Below are positions 12,201 through 25,000 of a stretch of DNA of 64,000 nt, piece after piece. A program made the position numbers and the translations under genes. Each line of letters begins with the position of its first letter. The first letter of the stretch is position 1. Origin of the DNA: Phocoena phocoena. Taxonomy: Eukaryota; Chordata; Mammalia; Artiodactyla; Phocoenidae. The notes under the pieces were generated by a model. That model searched no databases, was not told where the DNA came from, and saw only the letters and a program-made list of their open reading frames with translations. The stretch is from the NCBI RefSeq assembly GCF_963924675.1, contig NC_089240.1:117433680-117497679 (forward strand). The letters run 5' to 3'.

Positions 12201-15200
12201 GAAAATGTACTGATGAAAAGTAATAAAGATGGGTACCTTTTGAAAAAAGTTTACATGCTTGAAAGAAAGAGTATCCAACTCCCACTGCAGAAAGAAAGTG
12301 TAACGCCATTAAATAAGAATATCAGAAAGAAAAAAAATGAAACAACACAAAACAAAATGTTACTTTTAGTGACTAAGGCCTTGAGTGGGTCTTAGGCAGT
12401 CTTTTCAGAGCTCTATTCCTCAACCTGAGGCATGCCGCTTTCGGAACGCCTTCAGAGGAGTTGAGCTTTTAGAAGACCATAAAGCAAGAGGCCTTAGTCA
12501 TGAGGGAAAGAACAGTCTAGTTTATTGAGTATTTTTTTATATTCTACAATTTTTTTCCACTTTGTCTTCACAACACTTTGAAATCAGTAGGTATTACTGT
12601 TCCTATTTTACAGACAAGGAAACCAAGGCAAAACCAACAAAGGAGGTTAAGTGAACTACCCAAGGTCACATAACCCATGAATGGAGCCAGAAATCTGAGC
12701 TCTGTCTTCTGTTCAGGAATATCAACCTATTCTATTTTTATTCCCATAGCTGTTGGTTTTTATCCCCTATTGGTTGTTTGTTCTTTTTATTCTTTTACCC
12801 AGTATCTTCTTAGTATAATTTATTTATGGCATTGTTCATGGTTTTACTTGTGAGTATATTTTTATATTTAATAACTATTAACTATATAACTTTCATCATC
12901 TTAGCCTAGTTATCTGCTTTCATCACCTCGTTTTAATCTGATCCATGCTGGGGCTGAGCTGGATTTTTATATTCATTATGCCTGGCTCAGGCTTTCTCTG
13001 ATTTTCAAAGCAGTTCCCATCATTAATGAAGTCTCTGATTCTCTCAGATCAAAGAGACCGAATTTAGTCCCATGTTCACCCACTCAACTAACTTAGGGCC
13101 CCGAAGGCCAAACTTCTTTCCCCTAAGAGGCCCCAGAGGCAGCTCAAGAAAAACCTTGGGGCAATAGTCATCTTATTTCCAAAGTAGCTCAACATCACAG
13201 CGAGGATAATTCTTTTTATCCCATAGAACGTAGAAAACAGAAATGGATATTACATGCTTAACACTAGTCTACAAAGATTAAAACGAGTACATGAACTTTG
13301 TGACAGTTAATTACCAGCGAAACTACTCAATTTACCTGTGCCTATTTAGAAAAGGCAATTCATTCGAGTATCTATCTATCTATCTTATCATTCACTTACT
13401 AGAAGCTTATAAGAACCAAGTACTAGTTTATCCCAAGAAGTGGTAAATACATGCGTGTATATACCAGTTTCATATGCTTTCTTCTACCTGCTGAAGAAAA
13501 GGGTGAGTTTGATGCTAGTACAATGTTCATATTTATTGCAGGACTGGGCAATTCAGTCCAGATGTGCAGCATCCCGTACTATGCTATACTACTACTATGT
13601 TTAATTATCGTACGAGAATCTCTACCACAACTCCTGTCTTGTACAATATAATTTGTACATGACCAAGGACGCTAAAAATAAAATTTCAGTTGCTCGGGAC
13701 TGAAGAATGAGTTCAGTATTTACATCAAGAGTAACAAAGTAAACAATAGCAGGGAAAGAAGAGATAGAGAAGGGGAATGTAAGATACTCTACCTTGTTTG
13801 GGTGAAAAAAATGGTTCTCTAGATCTGATCAAACTGTCAGAAGCAGGTACTACAAATGGAATTGGCCTCACGCGCTTATCAGTCAGGTTTCTGAAACCGG
13901 CCTGTTGGTTCTCAAATATACTTCGGATGTTTTCAAGCTTGAGTTGTATGGTCTGCATTTGAACCTGCAGGTTGCACAAGAATTCTATGAAATAGTTTCT
14001 GAAATGGGGGTCATTACAAATCCTATTACATTTCTCAGACTCAGACAGATAAAAAATTAATATAGAGTTTAATATATAACCAGAAATTTAGGAAAGTAAT
14101 GGGAAACAGATTAATGCATTATTTCACATGGTTATAAAACCAGAAGGTCTCAGCCAAAACAACTTGAAGAAGAAATTTATCAAGCAGTCATGAAATAGGT
14201 CACTGCGTAAAGTGATTTACCCTTCATTGGGTGAAAGGGGATCAAGGCCTGAAAAGGAGGCGTGTTTGGTACGAGAAAGCCACCAGGTTAAGCGTTATCA
14301 CGGTAGTTTGTTATATTTTAGCCTGCAGGACGTTCTATAGTTCACCATGTTGTAAAAGGTTCCTCAGAGCCACTGATGATTTGAGGCAGCTAGAGAATCA
14401 CTTGGTTATCGCCACGTTTCTGATCTTCTGGAGTATTCCCCTCAGATCTGCAGCTAAGAATGGATTTAGATACTGCTCCAAACTTAAGGGTCAATGAGAC
14501 ATTTTAGCAGCAAACAGCATCACAAATGCTCCTATCTACAACGTGGAGACAGGGCTTCATGGCAGCTGCAACAGGGTGGTGCTGAACTAACCTATAGCTC
14601 TCTACCCTGCCAACACCAGCCTCTGCTGCTCCCCCTTCCCCAAGAAGACACAGATCCTTCCCTCATCTCTTCATCCTCAAATTGAGTAGGAAAGCCAGAT
14701 CTGTGTCCCCAGAGCATCTGCTGGTAGTCACTGCAGCACAAAGGAAAGATGTTTTGGGTAGAGTGTTCTTGATATGGGTCCAATATTCTAGGACAGTTTT
14801 GGGCCTTAGTCCAGGGATGCACAAGAAAATGTATGTGAGAGCTCCTAGTATGTGAAAAGAGTTGAAAAATAAGGCAGTCATGGGACTTCCCTGGCGGTCC
14901 AGTGGTTAAGACTCTGCACTTGCACTGCAGGGGGCACGGGTTCGATCCCTGGTTGGGGAACTAAGATCCTACGTGCCGCGCGGTGTGGCCAAAAAAATAA
15001 AAATAAACAATAAATTAAAAACTTAAAAATACTGCAGTCAGAGCTCAGAAAGGAAATTACTCTTCATTATAAGGCAAACATAAGCCTTTGGATTCTTTGA
15101 CGCCTAACAGTGGCTCTGATACAACCCCTAATCCTTAAGAGAACTGTGTAATTGCAACGTGACATAAAGTTACCTGCGAAGCAGTAAAACTCTTATCAAC

Positions 15201-15990
15201 ACTAATGCAATTATAGTTTTTTAAAGTTTGCTTACTTGCCCCCAAAAGCCTCTTACCTTGAGTTCAGGGGATAAAACCACATCAAATTCATACTGCAGGG
15301 TTTCAGGATCATAATTTATAAAGGGTAGAGCCATTTCAAGAAAATTTTCGATGTCTTGGAGGGCTTTCTGAGCATCTTTTTTAGACTGAAACTTATTTAT
15401 TTCTTGATTAGCCAGAAGGCACTCTCCTTCATCACAGCACTGGTGAGCCTGGTGAGCAAATCACACACATGCACAAACCATGAATGAATAAAGAAGAAAT
15501 ATGCTTGTCCCTTAGGAGAGTGTTTATCAGCTCTGGCTTCTGTGAATCAGAGTTGTTTTCAGAGCTGTTAAAAAAAAAAAAAGATATCCGGTTTCTACCC
15601 CCAGAAATTCTGATTCAGTAGCTCTGGGCTGTAAGCCAGGCATTTATATTTTTACAGCATTCCACAGGTACTTCTTTTTTTAAAATTTATTTATTTATTT
15701 GTTTATTTTTGGCTGTGTTGTCTTCATTGCTGTGCACGGGCTTTCTCTGGTTGCAGCAAGTGGGGGCTGCTCTTTTTCGTTACAGTGCGTGGGTTTCTCA
15801 TTGCAGTGGCTTCTCTTGTTGCACAGCACGGCCTCTAGGCGCGTGGGCTTCAGTAGTTGTGGCACGCGGGCTCAGAAGTTGTGGTGCACAGGCTTAGTTG
15901 CTCCGCGGCATGTGGGATCTTCCCGGACCAGGGCTCGAACCCGTGTCCCCTGCATTGGCAGGCGGATTCTTAACCACTGTAAAGTCCCTT

Positions 15991-16021
<31 letters not shown>

Positions 16022-19000
16022 GGTACGCGGGCCTCTCCCGTTGCGGAGCACAGGCTCCGGACGCGCAGGCTCAGCGGCCATGGCTCACGGGCCCAGCCGC
16101 TCTGCGGCATGTGGGATCTTCCCGAACCGGGGCATGAATCCGCGTCCCCTGCATCGGCAGGCGGACTCTCAACCACTGCGCCACCCGGGAAGCCCCCCTC
16201 TTCTTTCTTTTTAATTGAAGTATAGTTGATTTACAATGTTGTGTTAATTTCTGCTGTACAGCAATGTGATTCAGTTATACATATACATACATTCTTTTTC
16301 ATATTCTTTTCCATTATGGTTTATTACAGGATATTGAATATAGTTCCCTGTGCTATACAGTAGGGGCTTGTTGTTTATCCATCCTATATGTAATAGTTTG
16401 CATCTGCTAATCTGAAACTTCCACTCCATCCCTCCCTCACCCCCCCTCCGCCTTGGCAACCACAAGTCTCTGTGTCTCCACAGGTATTTCTGACACCCAG
16501 CCAAGTGTGGGAAGTGCTGCACTCATTTCATAATGAGGAATTCATTCTGCAGCAGGCGTCTGACCATTCTCTCAACACCAGCACTTCAGCTGCACGTTAT
16601 TTTCCCAAAATCAATAATTGAAATATGAAACTCCTCGCAAAATATCAAGCGTAATATAAATGCATAATGATTGCCAAGGACAAGGATAAAAGTTTCCTTG
16701 CCAGAGAAGGAGATGTACAGATTAGAATGCTCACATTCAGATCCGATGCCTATAAGTGATACCCCTATTTTACATTCCACTGCCATGATCACAACTTCTC
16801 TTCACCGCCTAATCATCAAAGGGGTCAGACCCACAAGCCGTGGAGGAATAGCTTCCAATCACTGTTTAATTTGTTATTGCTGTAACTATGAAATGTGGAA
16901 TGAGTGTCAGGCTTTAGCAAAATGCCCCCAGGGCTTTTTTAAGTGTTCTGATTGCAAACTATCGCCAGGGCAAAGGCTACAGAGATGGACCCAAAATAGA
17001 GAGGAAACCACTGCCACCACCACGTCAATATTCAGAACAGAGGCCAAAATTCGTACAATACTGGACCTGCTCCGAATACTGCAAAGTAGACGGAGTAAAC
17101 AAGCATAATCAAACTCAGTCCTTCAGACTTCCTACAAATTTAATTCCAAAGCTATACCAGACCTTAGCCCCATAGCCTCTGAGAAGGACCCGGGGAAAAA
17201 AAAGTATCTTCTCTTTCAGAAATGCACCATGTCCCATGACACTACCTGCTGTAGGATTTTATGCATTTTAAAGGTCCTGCTGAGCTGTATCCGTTTGGTT
17301 TTGATCTCATTCACCAAAATATCAGAAAGGTAACGTAGCTCATTGCACCTCTGGCAGATCAAATCCAGGGCGTAATGGTGACTTGCTGCGAGCCTGTGTC
17401 CATGTAGTATCACGAACTGGGCCTTTGCTAACAGGTCCTGATTTTTAAGAAAGAACGGAAACAAAAACTGCATGATCTCTTTCTGAATAGAGGGGGAGAA
17501 AAGAATGCAATTAAACAAGCATAAATGGTCGAACCAGAGACATATATTGCCAAATATACAGTTTGTTGTCATACTTCTGCTGGCTGCAAAAAAAGCCTCC
17601 AGTTACAGTCACTAGCTATGGCAGTGATGTCATCAGAAGCTCATGCACTTCTGGTCACAGAAACAGAAAATTAACCAGCCTGCCCAGAATGTGGATTAGA
17701 TTTGTTCCTCTTGGTATGTACAGATTTAGAACAGAACCGCATATATCAAATGAGGTACACAAAAGCCAAGTGAAAGCTAAGGGATTTCATATCACTTCAG
17801 TCTTGGAAATCCCATTAGGTCTAGTCAGCATCTACCTGAGTACTTTACACACATGAAGTGACCGCCACAGGGTTTCCCTGTCAAAAGGGATCTCAGCAGC
17901 CTAGTCTCTACTCTATCAACTACTGACCATCCCCCAGCCCCACCCAGTATATTGCAAGATGAAAAAGTTCTGGAGATCTGTTATACAACAACGTGAATAC
18001 ACTCAATGAACTGTACACTTCAAAATGGTGAAGATGGTAAATTTTATGTTGTGTGTCTTTTACCACAATTAAAACTAAAAATTATTCAAAACAAAACAAA
18101 ACAAAATGAAAACAAACAAAACAAAGCCAAGCAAAAAATTCAAAGCTCCCTAGTTTGCAAGCCAGTTTGCCTTCTCTTTCTCCTATACCATAAAGATTTG
18201 TAAGTTGCCCCATGATCACAAAGATCTACAAGCACCATTTCAGAACTAGGTACCACAACTGCTGCCTCTCAATTTTGGTTTTTAGATGCTTGTGGTACAC
18301 CCATAAATCTATTTGTTTGCTGAGAACACACCTTAAAAACAAGGGCCTTACTCTCACATACGAGACAGGAGAGCAAAGCTAGAATGTGCTGAGTATTAAA
18401 GCCATTAGTCTAAGCTTTAAGACCAGCAGAACAATGATAGCTGGCTCTTGTGGGTACTTACTATATATCCATATATCCCAGGTACTGTGCTAAGTGTTTT
18501 ATCTACAGCATCTAAATAAATCCTCACAATCACTCTGAAAAGTAGGTCATTACATCCCCAATGTATAGATGAGGACAACTGGTAAGGCTAAGTAGATCTA
18601 TCTGTATGAATCTATGTTTGATTCAATTGCATATATCAAATGATGGTTATTTAAGGAATTATGTTATTATGTTTCCATCATTTTCAAATACCAAATAGCA
18701 TTCTTTTTTTTTTTTGCGGTACGCGGGCCTCTCACTGCTGTGGCCTCTCCCGTTGCAGAGCACAGGCTCCGGACGCGCAGGCTCAGCGGCCATGACTCAC
18801 GGGCCCAACCGCTCCGTGGCATGTGGGATCTTCCCGGACCGGGGCACGAACCCATGTCCCCTGCATCGGCAGGCAGACTCTCAACCACTGCACCACCAGG
18901 GAAGCCCACAAATAGCATTCTTGATAGACAATTTCCTAGCTTCTTCAAAATGATTTATGTTCTTGTTCCTATTGATGGGCCTGCAACAGTTACAACTACA

Positions 19001-22000
19001 TAACATAACTACAGAGTCAACTCAGGCCCACATCGAACAAAACAGAATATAGACCAATATTACTGAACCAATTATACAGATTGTTGCTATGAGAGATTAA
19101 TCATAATAAGGGTTTATATTACTAAAAAACATCAAAATGTGACTATTATACCCCATAAATATAGAGAACATCTAAAATGTAATCTTACCTGAGAATTTTC
19201 ATCTAAGTTTTCCAACTTTTTAATTTTTTGTTTTACTTGAGCTATATTCCCTGTTACATCTGCCAACTCTGCTTGTTGGTTTAAAAGAAGTTCAGCTTCA
19301 CTCACGAGCTAAAAATAAGGGGGAGAAAAAGTCTTAAAAGCGTATAAATTATTAAGCATTTTCCCTTAATAATCAAGTTTTGTAGTAAATGCTAGTAATT
19401 AAGAACATCAGTATGGAAAAATCGCACATATGGAAAATGTCTTCAGTTATTTTATTCACAGAAATCAATTTAATCTGTTAAAATTTAACCTGCTAGACAT
19501 CGGTGTGTACTGATGATTTATAAAAGATCACTACGTACATGTAAGGGCATGTGTATATGGACAGGTATGGAAGTATATATACGTGTATATACATGCATAT
19601 ATATTCCCTAGCTCTATGGTGAATGGTTCTAGAAACAAAGACCCTTCAGTAGCAATGAGCACACCTAGCACCCAGATCTTGGTCTTTAATATCATTTCCC
19701 AGAAAAAGAAAGTGGGGCTTTGCAGGAAATTGGCTGGTTCCAGGGCTGAAGCAGAGTAGGAGTAAGATTAGTTCGGAACATCTCTTTATGCCAGGAAGTA
19801 AAGAAGTGATCAAAATGTTTGGACATGTCACAAGGACACAGCAGCCAGGTGGAAACACCAAAACAGTTAAGAACAGTAATGAACTAAAAACTAGGAAGCC
19901 ACGAGCCCAATAAATAGATAAACACCAAACAGCATTCTTTTTTTAAAAAAAAAAACCCTTTATTTATTTATTTATTTGGCCACACTGCACAGCTTGTGGG
20001 ACCTTTGTTCCCCAACCAGGGATTGAACCCGGGCCCTCAGCTGTGAGAGCGCAGTCCTAACCACTGGAATGCTAGGGAACTCCCCCAGACAGTATCCTTG
20101 ATAGACAATTTTCTAGCTTCTTCAAAATGATTTGTACTCTTGTTCCTACTGGTGGGCCTGAAACAGTTACAACTCCATGACATATCTACACTGAGATATG
20201 AAGATCAGCATTTCACAACCATCATACTTTGAAGCAAGAATCATCAATTGATGCTAAACTGGATGGGGAATTTTTGATGAGGAACAAGATATTTGCATGG
20301 CTTTAAATTTTCTCCCCACATATTGTCTACTAGTTGCAAGAGGGAAAAAAGTAACCATACTCTGGAGAAATTCAACAACACTCTGACAGGGTGATCAAAA
20401 CCGCTACCAACAATGAGGGGCAGATGGACCTCATCTACCTGCAGATGTGATACCCTCCAAAGGAAACATCACGTATGCAGTATTCTTGCTGGTCATGCGG
20501 AGATTAATCTGATCATGAGACAATGTCAGACAAACTCAAAATGGTGAATATTTTATTTTAAAACTGACTGTATTTTTCCAAAATGTCAGTGCCATAAAAG
20601 ACAAAGAAAGGCTATGGAAATGTTATAGATTAAAGGAGACTAAAGACACATGACAACTTAATGCAATACCTGACTCTCTAGACTGGATCCTGTGCTGAGG
20701 GGGGAAAAATGATATAAATGGCATGATTGAGTCAATTGACAAAATCGGAATACTGATGGCAGATAATTAGAAAACGATTGCATTATTCGTAAATGTACAA
20801 AATTTGATCGCTGTACTGTGATTACGCAAGAAAATATTCCTATTCTGTACATTATCTCAAGTTTGAGAATATTCAATTTTTTCTTGTAAGTTTGAATTGC
20901 CAATTAAGCCTTTATTTAGTTAATTCCTAAATAGCCAGAACCCATCTTCATGTCACTACGAGAGACAGATCGTGTCAGTGAGATTACAATCCAAGACAAA
21001 CAACAGCAATACCGATCGGAGGCAACAATGACTTCATGAAACAGACTATAACCACAGGGCAAGAATTTAACCTGGAGGCAAATTAACATATAAGTAGAGG
21101 CGCAATGGGTCTATTCAGGAAAAGTGTTGTTTTTGCATGTGTTTGGTTGGGGAGGAGGGACCGACACAAATAATCTGGAAGGCCCAAGAGCAATTTGACC
21201 TATTCTCTCTTTAAGAAAGGTTTCACGCAGAGCACGCACTTCAAAATCTGAATCACTGGAGGGAAAAGGCTGGTAGTAACTGAGCCCTGGGTTCAGAACG
21301 CAGTGCCCCTCCCCCAACTGATTCTGCCAGACGAGTCAGCCACTCATGGGTAGAAACAAGCTGACCACGTGCAAGAGAGAGAAGTGAGTTTTCCTTGGAT
21401 CCGTGGGAAAATACTATGACAGAGACTGGGAGAAGCTTGGATGCTGACCATTAAAGAAAAGAAGAAAATAAATCCACATGGGATGGATTTTTCAGAAGGA
21501 TGGAACTAGAATATACTTATAACCTTTTAAATAATGTATAATTAAACATGATTTAATTTCATCCATCAGGCTTTTCATAGAAAATAAATTGCTGGATCAG
21601 AAAAAAATGTTTCGTTAGATTATATTAAATATGGTCAGCATAGATATATGGTATTTAAAAAATCATGAAGGGGCTTCCCTAGTGGCGCAGTGGTTGAGAG
21701 TCCGCCTGCCAATGCAGGGGACACGGGTCCGTGCCCCGGTCCGGGAAGATCCCACATGCCACGGAGCGGCTAGGCCTGTGAGCCATGGCCGCTGAGCCTG
21801 AGCGTCCGGAGCCTGTGCTCCGCAACGGGAGAGGCCACAACAGTGAGAGGCCCGCGTACCGAAAAAAAAAAAAAAAATCATGAAGGAAGTTGGTATTATT
21901 TCCTTGGAAAGTTATCCCATAGTCCAAAAGCATTTTGTATCTAAAATAAATTTGAATATCAAACATCAGTGTAGATAGCAACTTTATCCCTGTCATCTGT

Positions 22001-25000
22001 GTTAGGACTTAAGTGCTTTCTCGTAAGAAATGAGTTTAAGCCAGAAGTAGGTGTCTTGGCATTTTCGAAGCTGTTTTCTTCATTCTACGTCAAGGTTCAC
22101 TCACACTTGCCTCTTTTCACCTCTCTGGGGGTATAAATGGGTACCTTGCAAGACTGTTTCTGATGATCAAGGAGTAAGAACCTCCAGCATAATGAAAAAC
22201 ACCGTATCAAGGAAAGTTTTAACTGACCTCTTGAAAATCCTGCTCAAACTTCCAGAGTTGCAGATATTGCTCCATTTTTAGCTGGTGTTTTTCCCAAAAT
22301 CCATCAAAAGCTATTTCCATATCATGTACTTGAGTGAGCAACCTTAACAAAGCAAAGTCATAATTAAAACAACGATTTGTGTTGCAGGTATGTAGATAAG
22401 CGTGGTCTGGATGTTAAGAATTATAGGCAAAGTCACAGCCCATGACATCTGGTCCAGGTAGAGACCATCAGTGTCCACAGAACCTCCTCTCTGAGCAAAC
22501 TAAGCTCCGTGAAACATCTCAGGAAGGAGTTCTCAGATTCCCAGAGGTCCAGGAATACTTTCACACTTAACAGGTAGCAGCAAAAATGTATAATTCCCTT
22601 TCAAAGGTATAAAATAAGTAACTCTAAACCCAAAAGAGCACTACTCACTTATTAATAGTTTGCCAGTCACCACAAATTTGCTGATGATTTTCAAGTCTTG
22701 AACTCACGGCATCTTCGGCATCAGGCACTTCCAGATTTGTTAGCAGGATTTTTCCTTCTTTGGTTACAGCTGTAATATCCTTCTGTGCAAAGGCAAAATA
22801 GGATGAATCAGCCTGCTGGGAACCTATTCTGAATGACCTGGGGAAAAGGAAGCATACAGCAACAGCATGCAGAATAGAAACAGCAGTTCTAGAACGGCCT
22901 TTGCTTTCATAAGTGAAAACTCAAGGAATACCTCATTATCACAGAATCCAAAAGCCGTGAGGATCTCCAAGAAGCCCTGCCTATTGAGATGGATTTGCAA
23001 TCACTAATTTTATAAGATCTTTACAGACAGAAGCACCCCATGCTCGGTTTGTAACCTCCTTCTGTCACAGGTAGAAAGTTCTAATTTAGGGACTTCCCTG
23101 GTGGCACAGTGGTTAAGAATCCGCCTGCCAATGCAGGGCACATGGGTTCGAGCCCTGGTCCCAGAAGATCCCACATGCCGCAGAGCAACTAAGCCCGTGC
23201 ACCACAATTACTGAACCTGCACTCTCAAGACACAACTCCTGAACCCGTGTGCCACAACTACTGAAGCCTGAGCACCTACAGCCCATGCACTGCAACAAAG
23301 ACAAGCCACTGCAATGAGAAGCCCGCACACCGAAAAGAGGAGTAGCCCCCGCTCCCTGTAGCTAGAGAAAGCCCACACGCAGCAACGAAGACCCAACACA
23401 GCCATAAATAAATTAATTAATTAATAATAAAAAGAAAGTTCTAATTTAATGTGGAAACAACCTAAGTATCCATCAACAGGTGAATGGATAAAGAAGATGT
23501 GGTATATATATACAATGGAATATTACTCAGCCATTAAAAAGAACGAAATTTGCCATTTGCAACAACATGGATGGACCTGGAGGGTATTATGCTAAGTGAG
23601 GTAAGTCTGACAAAGAAAGACAAATACTGTATGATATCACTTATACGTGGAATCTAAAAAGTATAACAAACTAGTGAACATAGCAAAAAAGAAACAGCCT
23701 CACACATACAGACAACAAACTAGTGGTTACCAGTGGGGAGAGGGCAGGGGGGAGGGGCAAAATAGGGGTAGGTAATTAAGAGGTACAAACTACTATGAAT
23801 AAAATGAGCTACAAGGATACAGCACGGGGCATATAGCCAATATTTTACAATAACTATAAATGGAGCATAACCTTTAAAAATTGTGAATCACTATGCTGTA
23901 CACCTGAAACGAATATAGTATTGTAAATCAACTATACCTCAATAAAAAAAGAAAGTTCTAATTTATTCTATTCTATTTTGCTAATATTTTTAATGTGCTC
24001 CAATAAAGCAGTAGTACTGTAATAAAGACTACCACACTAGAAAGCATACAGTTACAAATAATATTTAATGCATATTCAGATATAGTTAGATACCTTTCCT
24101 ACAAATCCTTAATTGTTACCAATCACTACTGGCCATAAGTACTCTGTTACTTCACGTTTGGATTAATGAATTCACCATGAAGCATGTACTTCTATTCAGA
24201 AGGTCTTAACCTTAGAAGGATCTTGATCCTTTAGGGATCTAAGAGTGATCTATCACTCCCTTCAGGAGATGCAAAGGCCCTCTGAAACTTTAAGGAAAAA
24301 TTTGGGTGCCCATGTATTTTCTGGGAACAGGTTCCAAGATACCAACACGAAATAAGAACATAAACATTAAGAGCTACTGTTTATGAAGTGCCAACTATGT
24401 GTCAAACACTGTTTGACATACATCAGATACTTACTTCATTTCATCCTCACGACAGCCCTACAAGGTATGCATGTATCATCATCATCATCAACCCCATCGT
24501 ACATATAAGGAAACTGAGACTCAGAGAGGGTAAGCAAATGACCAAGTCACTCAACTTGTGAGGGACAGAGCTTTTTCTCCTTGAATAGAGTTTTGCTTTT
24601 AGATTATGATTCAAAATTCCCATTTCTCTCCTCTTCTTAACATAAAAATGTCACCTCCACATAGAGCTTGTATCTGTCAGTGCCCCCAGCATGCCTGTTA
24701 TCATACAAAGGACATGAGTTTTACAGGGATGCCTGGTGCTTGTTCAGATCATGCTCAAACTTTTGGGGGAAAGTAAATCTAAAAGTATTTGGCGACTGTC
24801 TGAAACGTGACTCGGAATCCTTCACAACACAACCCTCCAGACAACTGGGGAGGAGAGTAAGATCAACTTGCTAGCTATGGTCTATTGTAGAAGACATCAG
24901 GAACTAGTACTCTGTGGAAAAGAAAGCTTGTAATCAATTTAGCAATGTTTGGCTCGGTCACAATGCTAGTATATGGCAGAGTTGGGACAAAAAACCAGGC

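Larger units (their letters stand above)
9592..13792 (-). other. MCF2: MCF2 intron
   Basis: Contains MIR at about 9985-10140, a SINE at 10170-10329, an old MIR/L2-like segment around 10820-10960, a T run at 11641-11659, a MIR at about 12555-12705 and a TATC run near 13369. Otherwise unique. Confidence 0.75.
15449..17245 (-). other. MCF2: MCF2 intron
   Basis: Two antisense SINEs back to back (about 15676-16197) and an antisense L1 3' end (about 16202-16485). About 16490-17245 is unique and without a supported gene. Confidence 0.75.
17438..19188 (-). other. MCF2: MCF2 intron
   Basis: L1-like tail 'gtacacttcaaaatggtgaa' around 17990-18130, MIR at about 18430-18600 and an antisense SINE at 18706-18908. 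The first copy of a local 100-bp duplication lies at 18909-19008. Confidence 0.7.
19309..22227 (-). other. MCF2: MCF2 intron
   Basis: Antisense SINE at 19940-20084, the second copy of the local duplication to about 20190, an old L1 3' UTR (about 20200-20790) and a sense SINE at 21672-21871. The rest is unique. Confidence 0.7.

Noticed and set aside
15699..16214. 171-codon plus-strand open frame
   Set aside because: It is made entirely of two antisense SINEs; such frames recur at every SINE in the window.
16671..17108. 145-codon plus-strand open frame in unique sequence
   Set aside because: No recognisable domain, no splice or promoter context, low-complexity C-terminal half, and it lies inside an MCF2 intron; consistent with chance.
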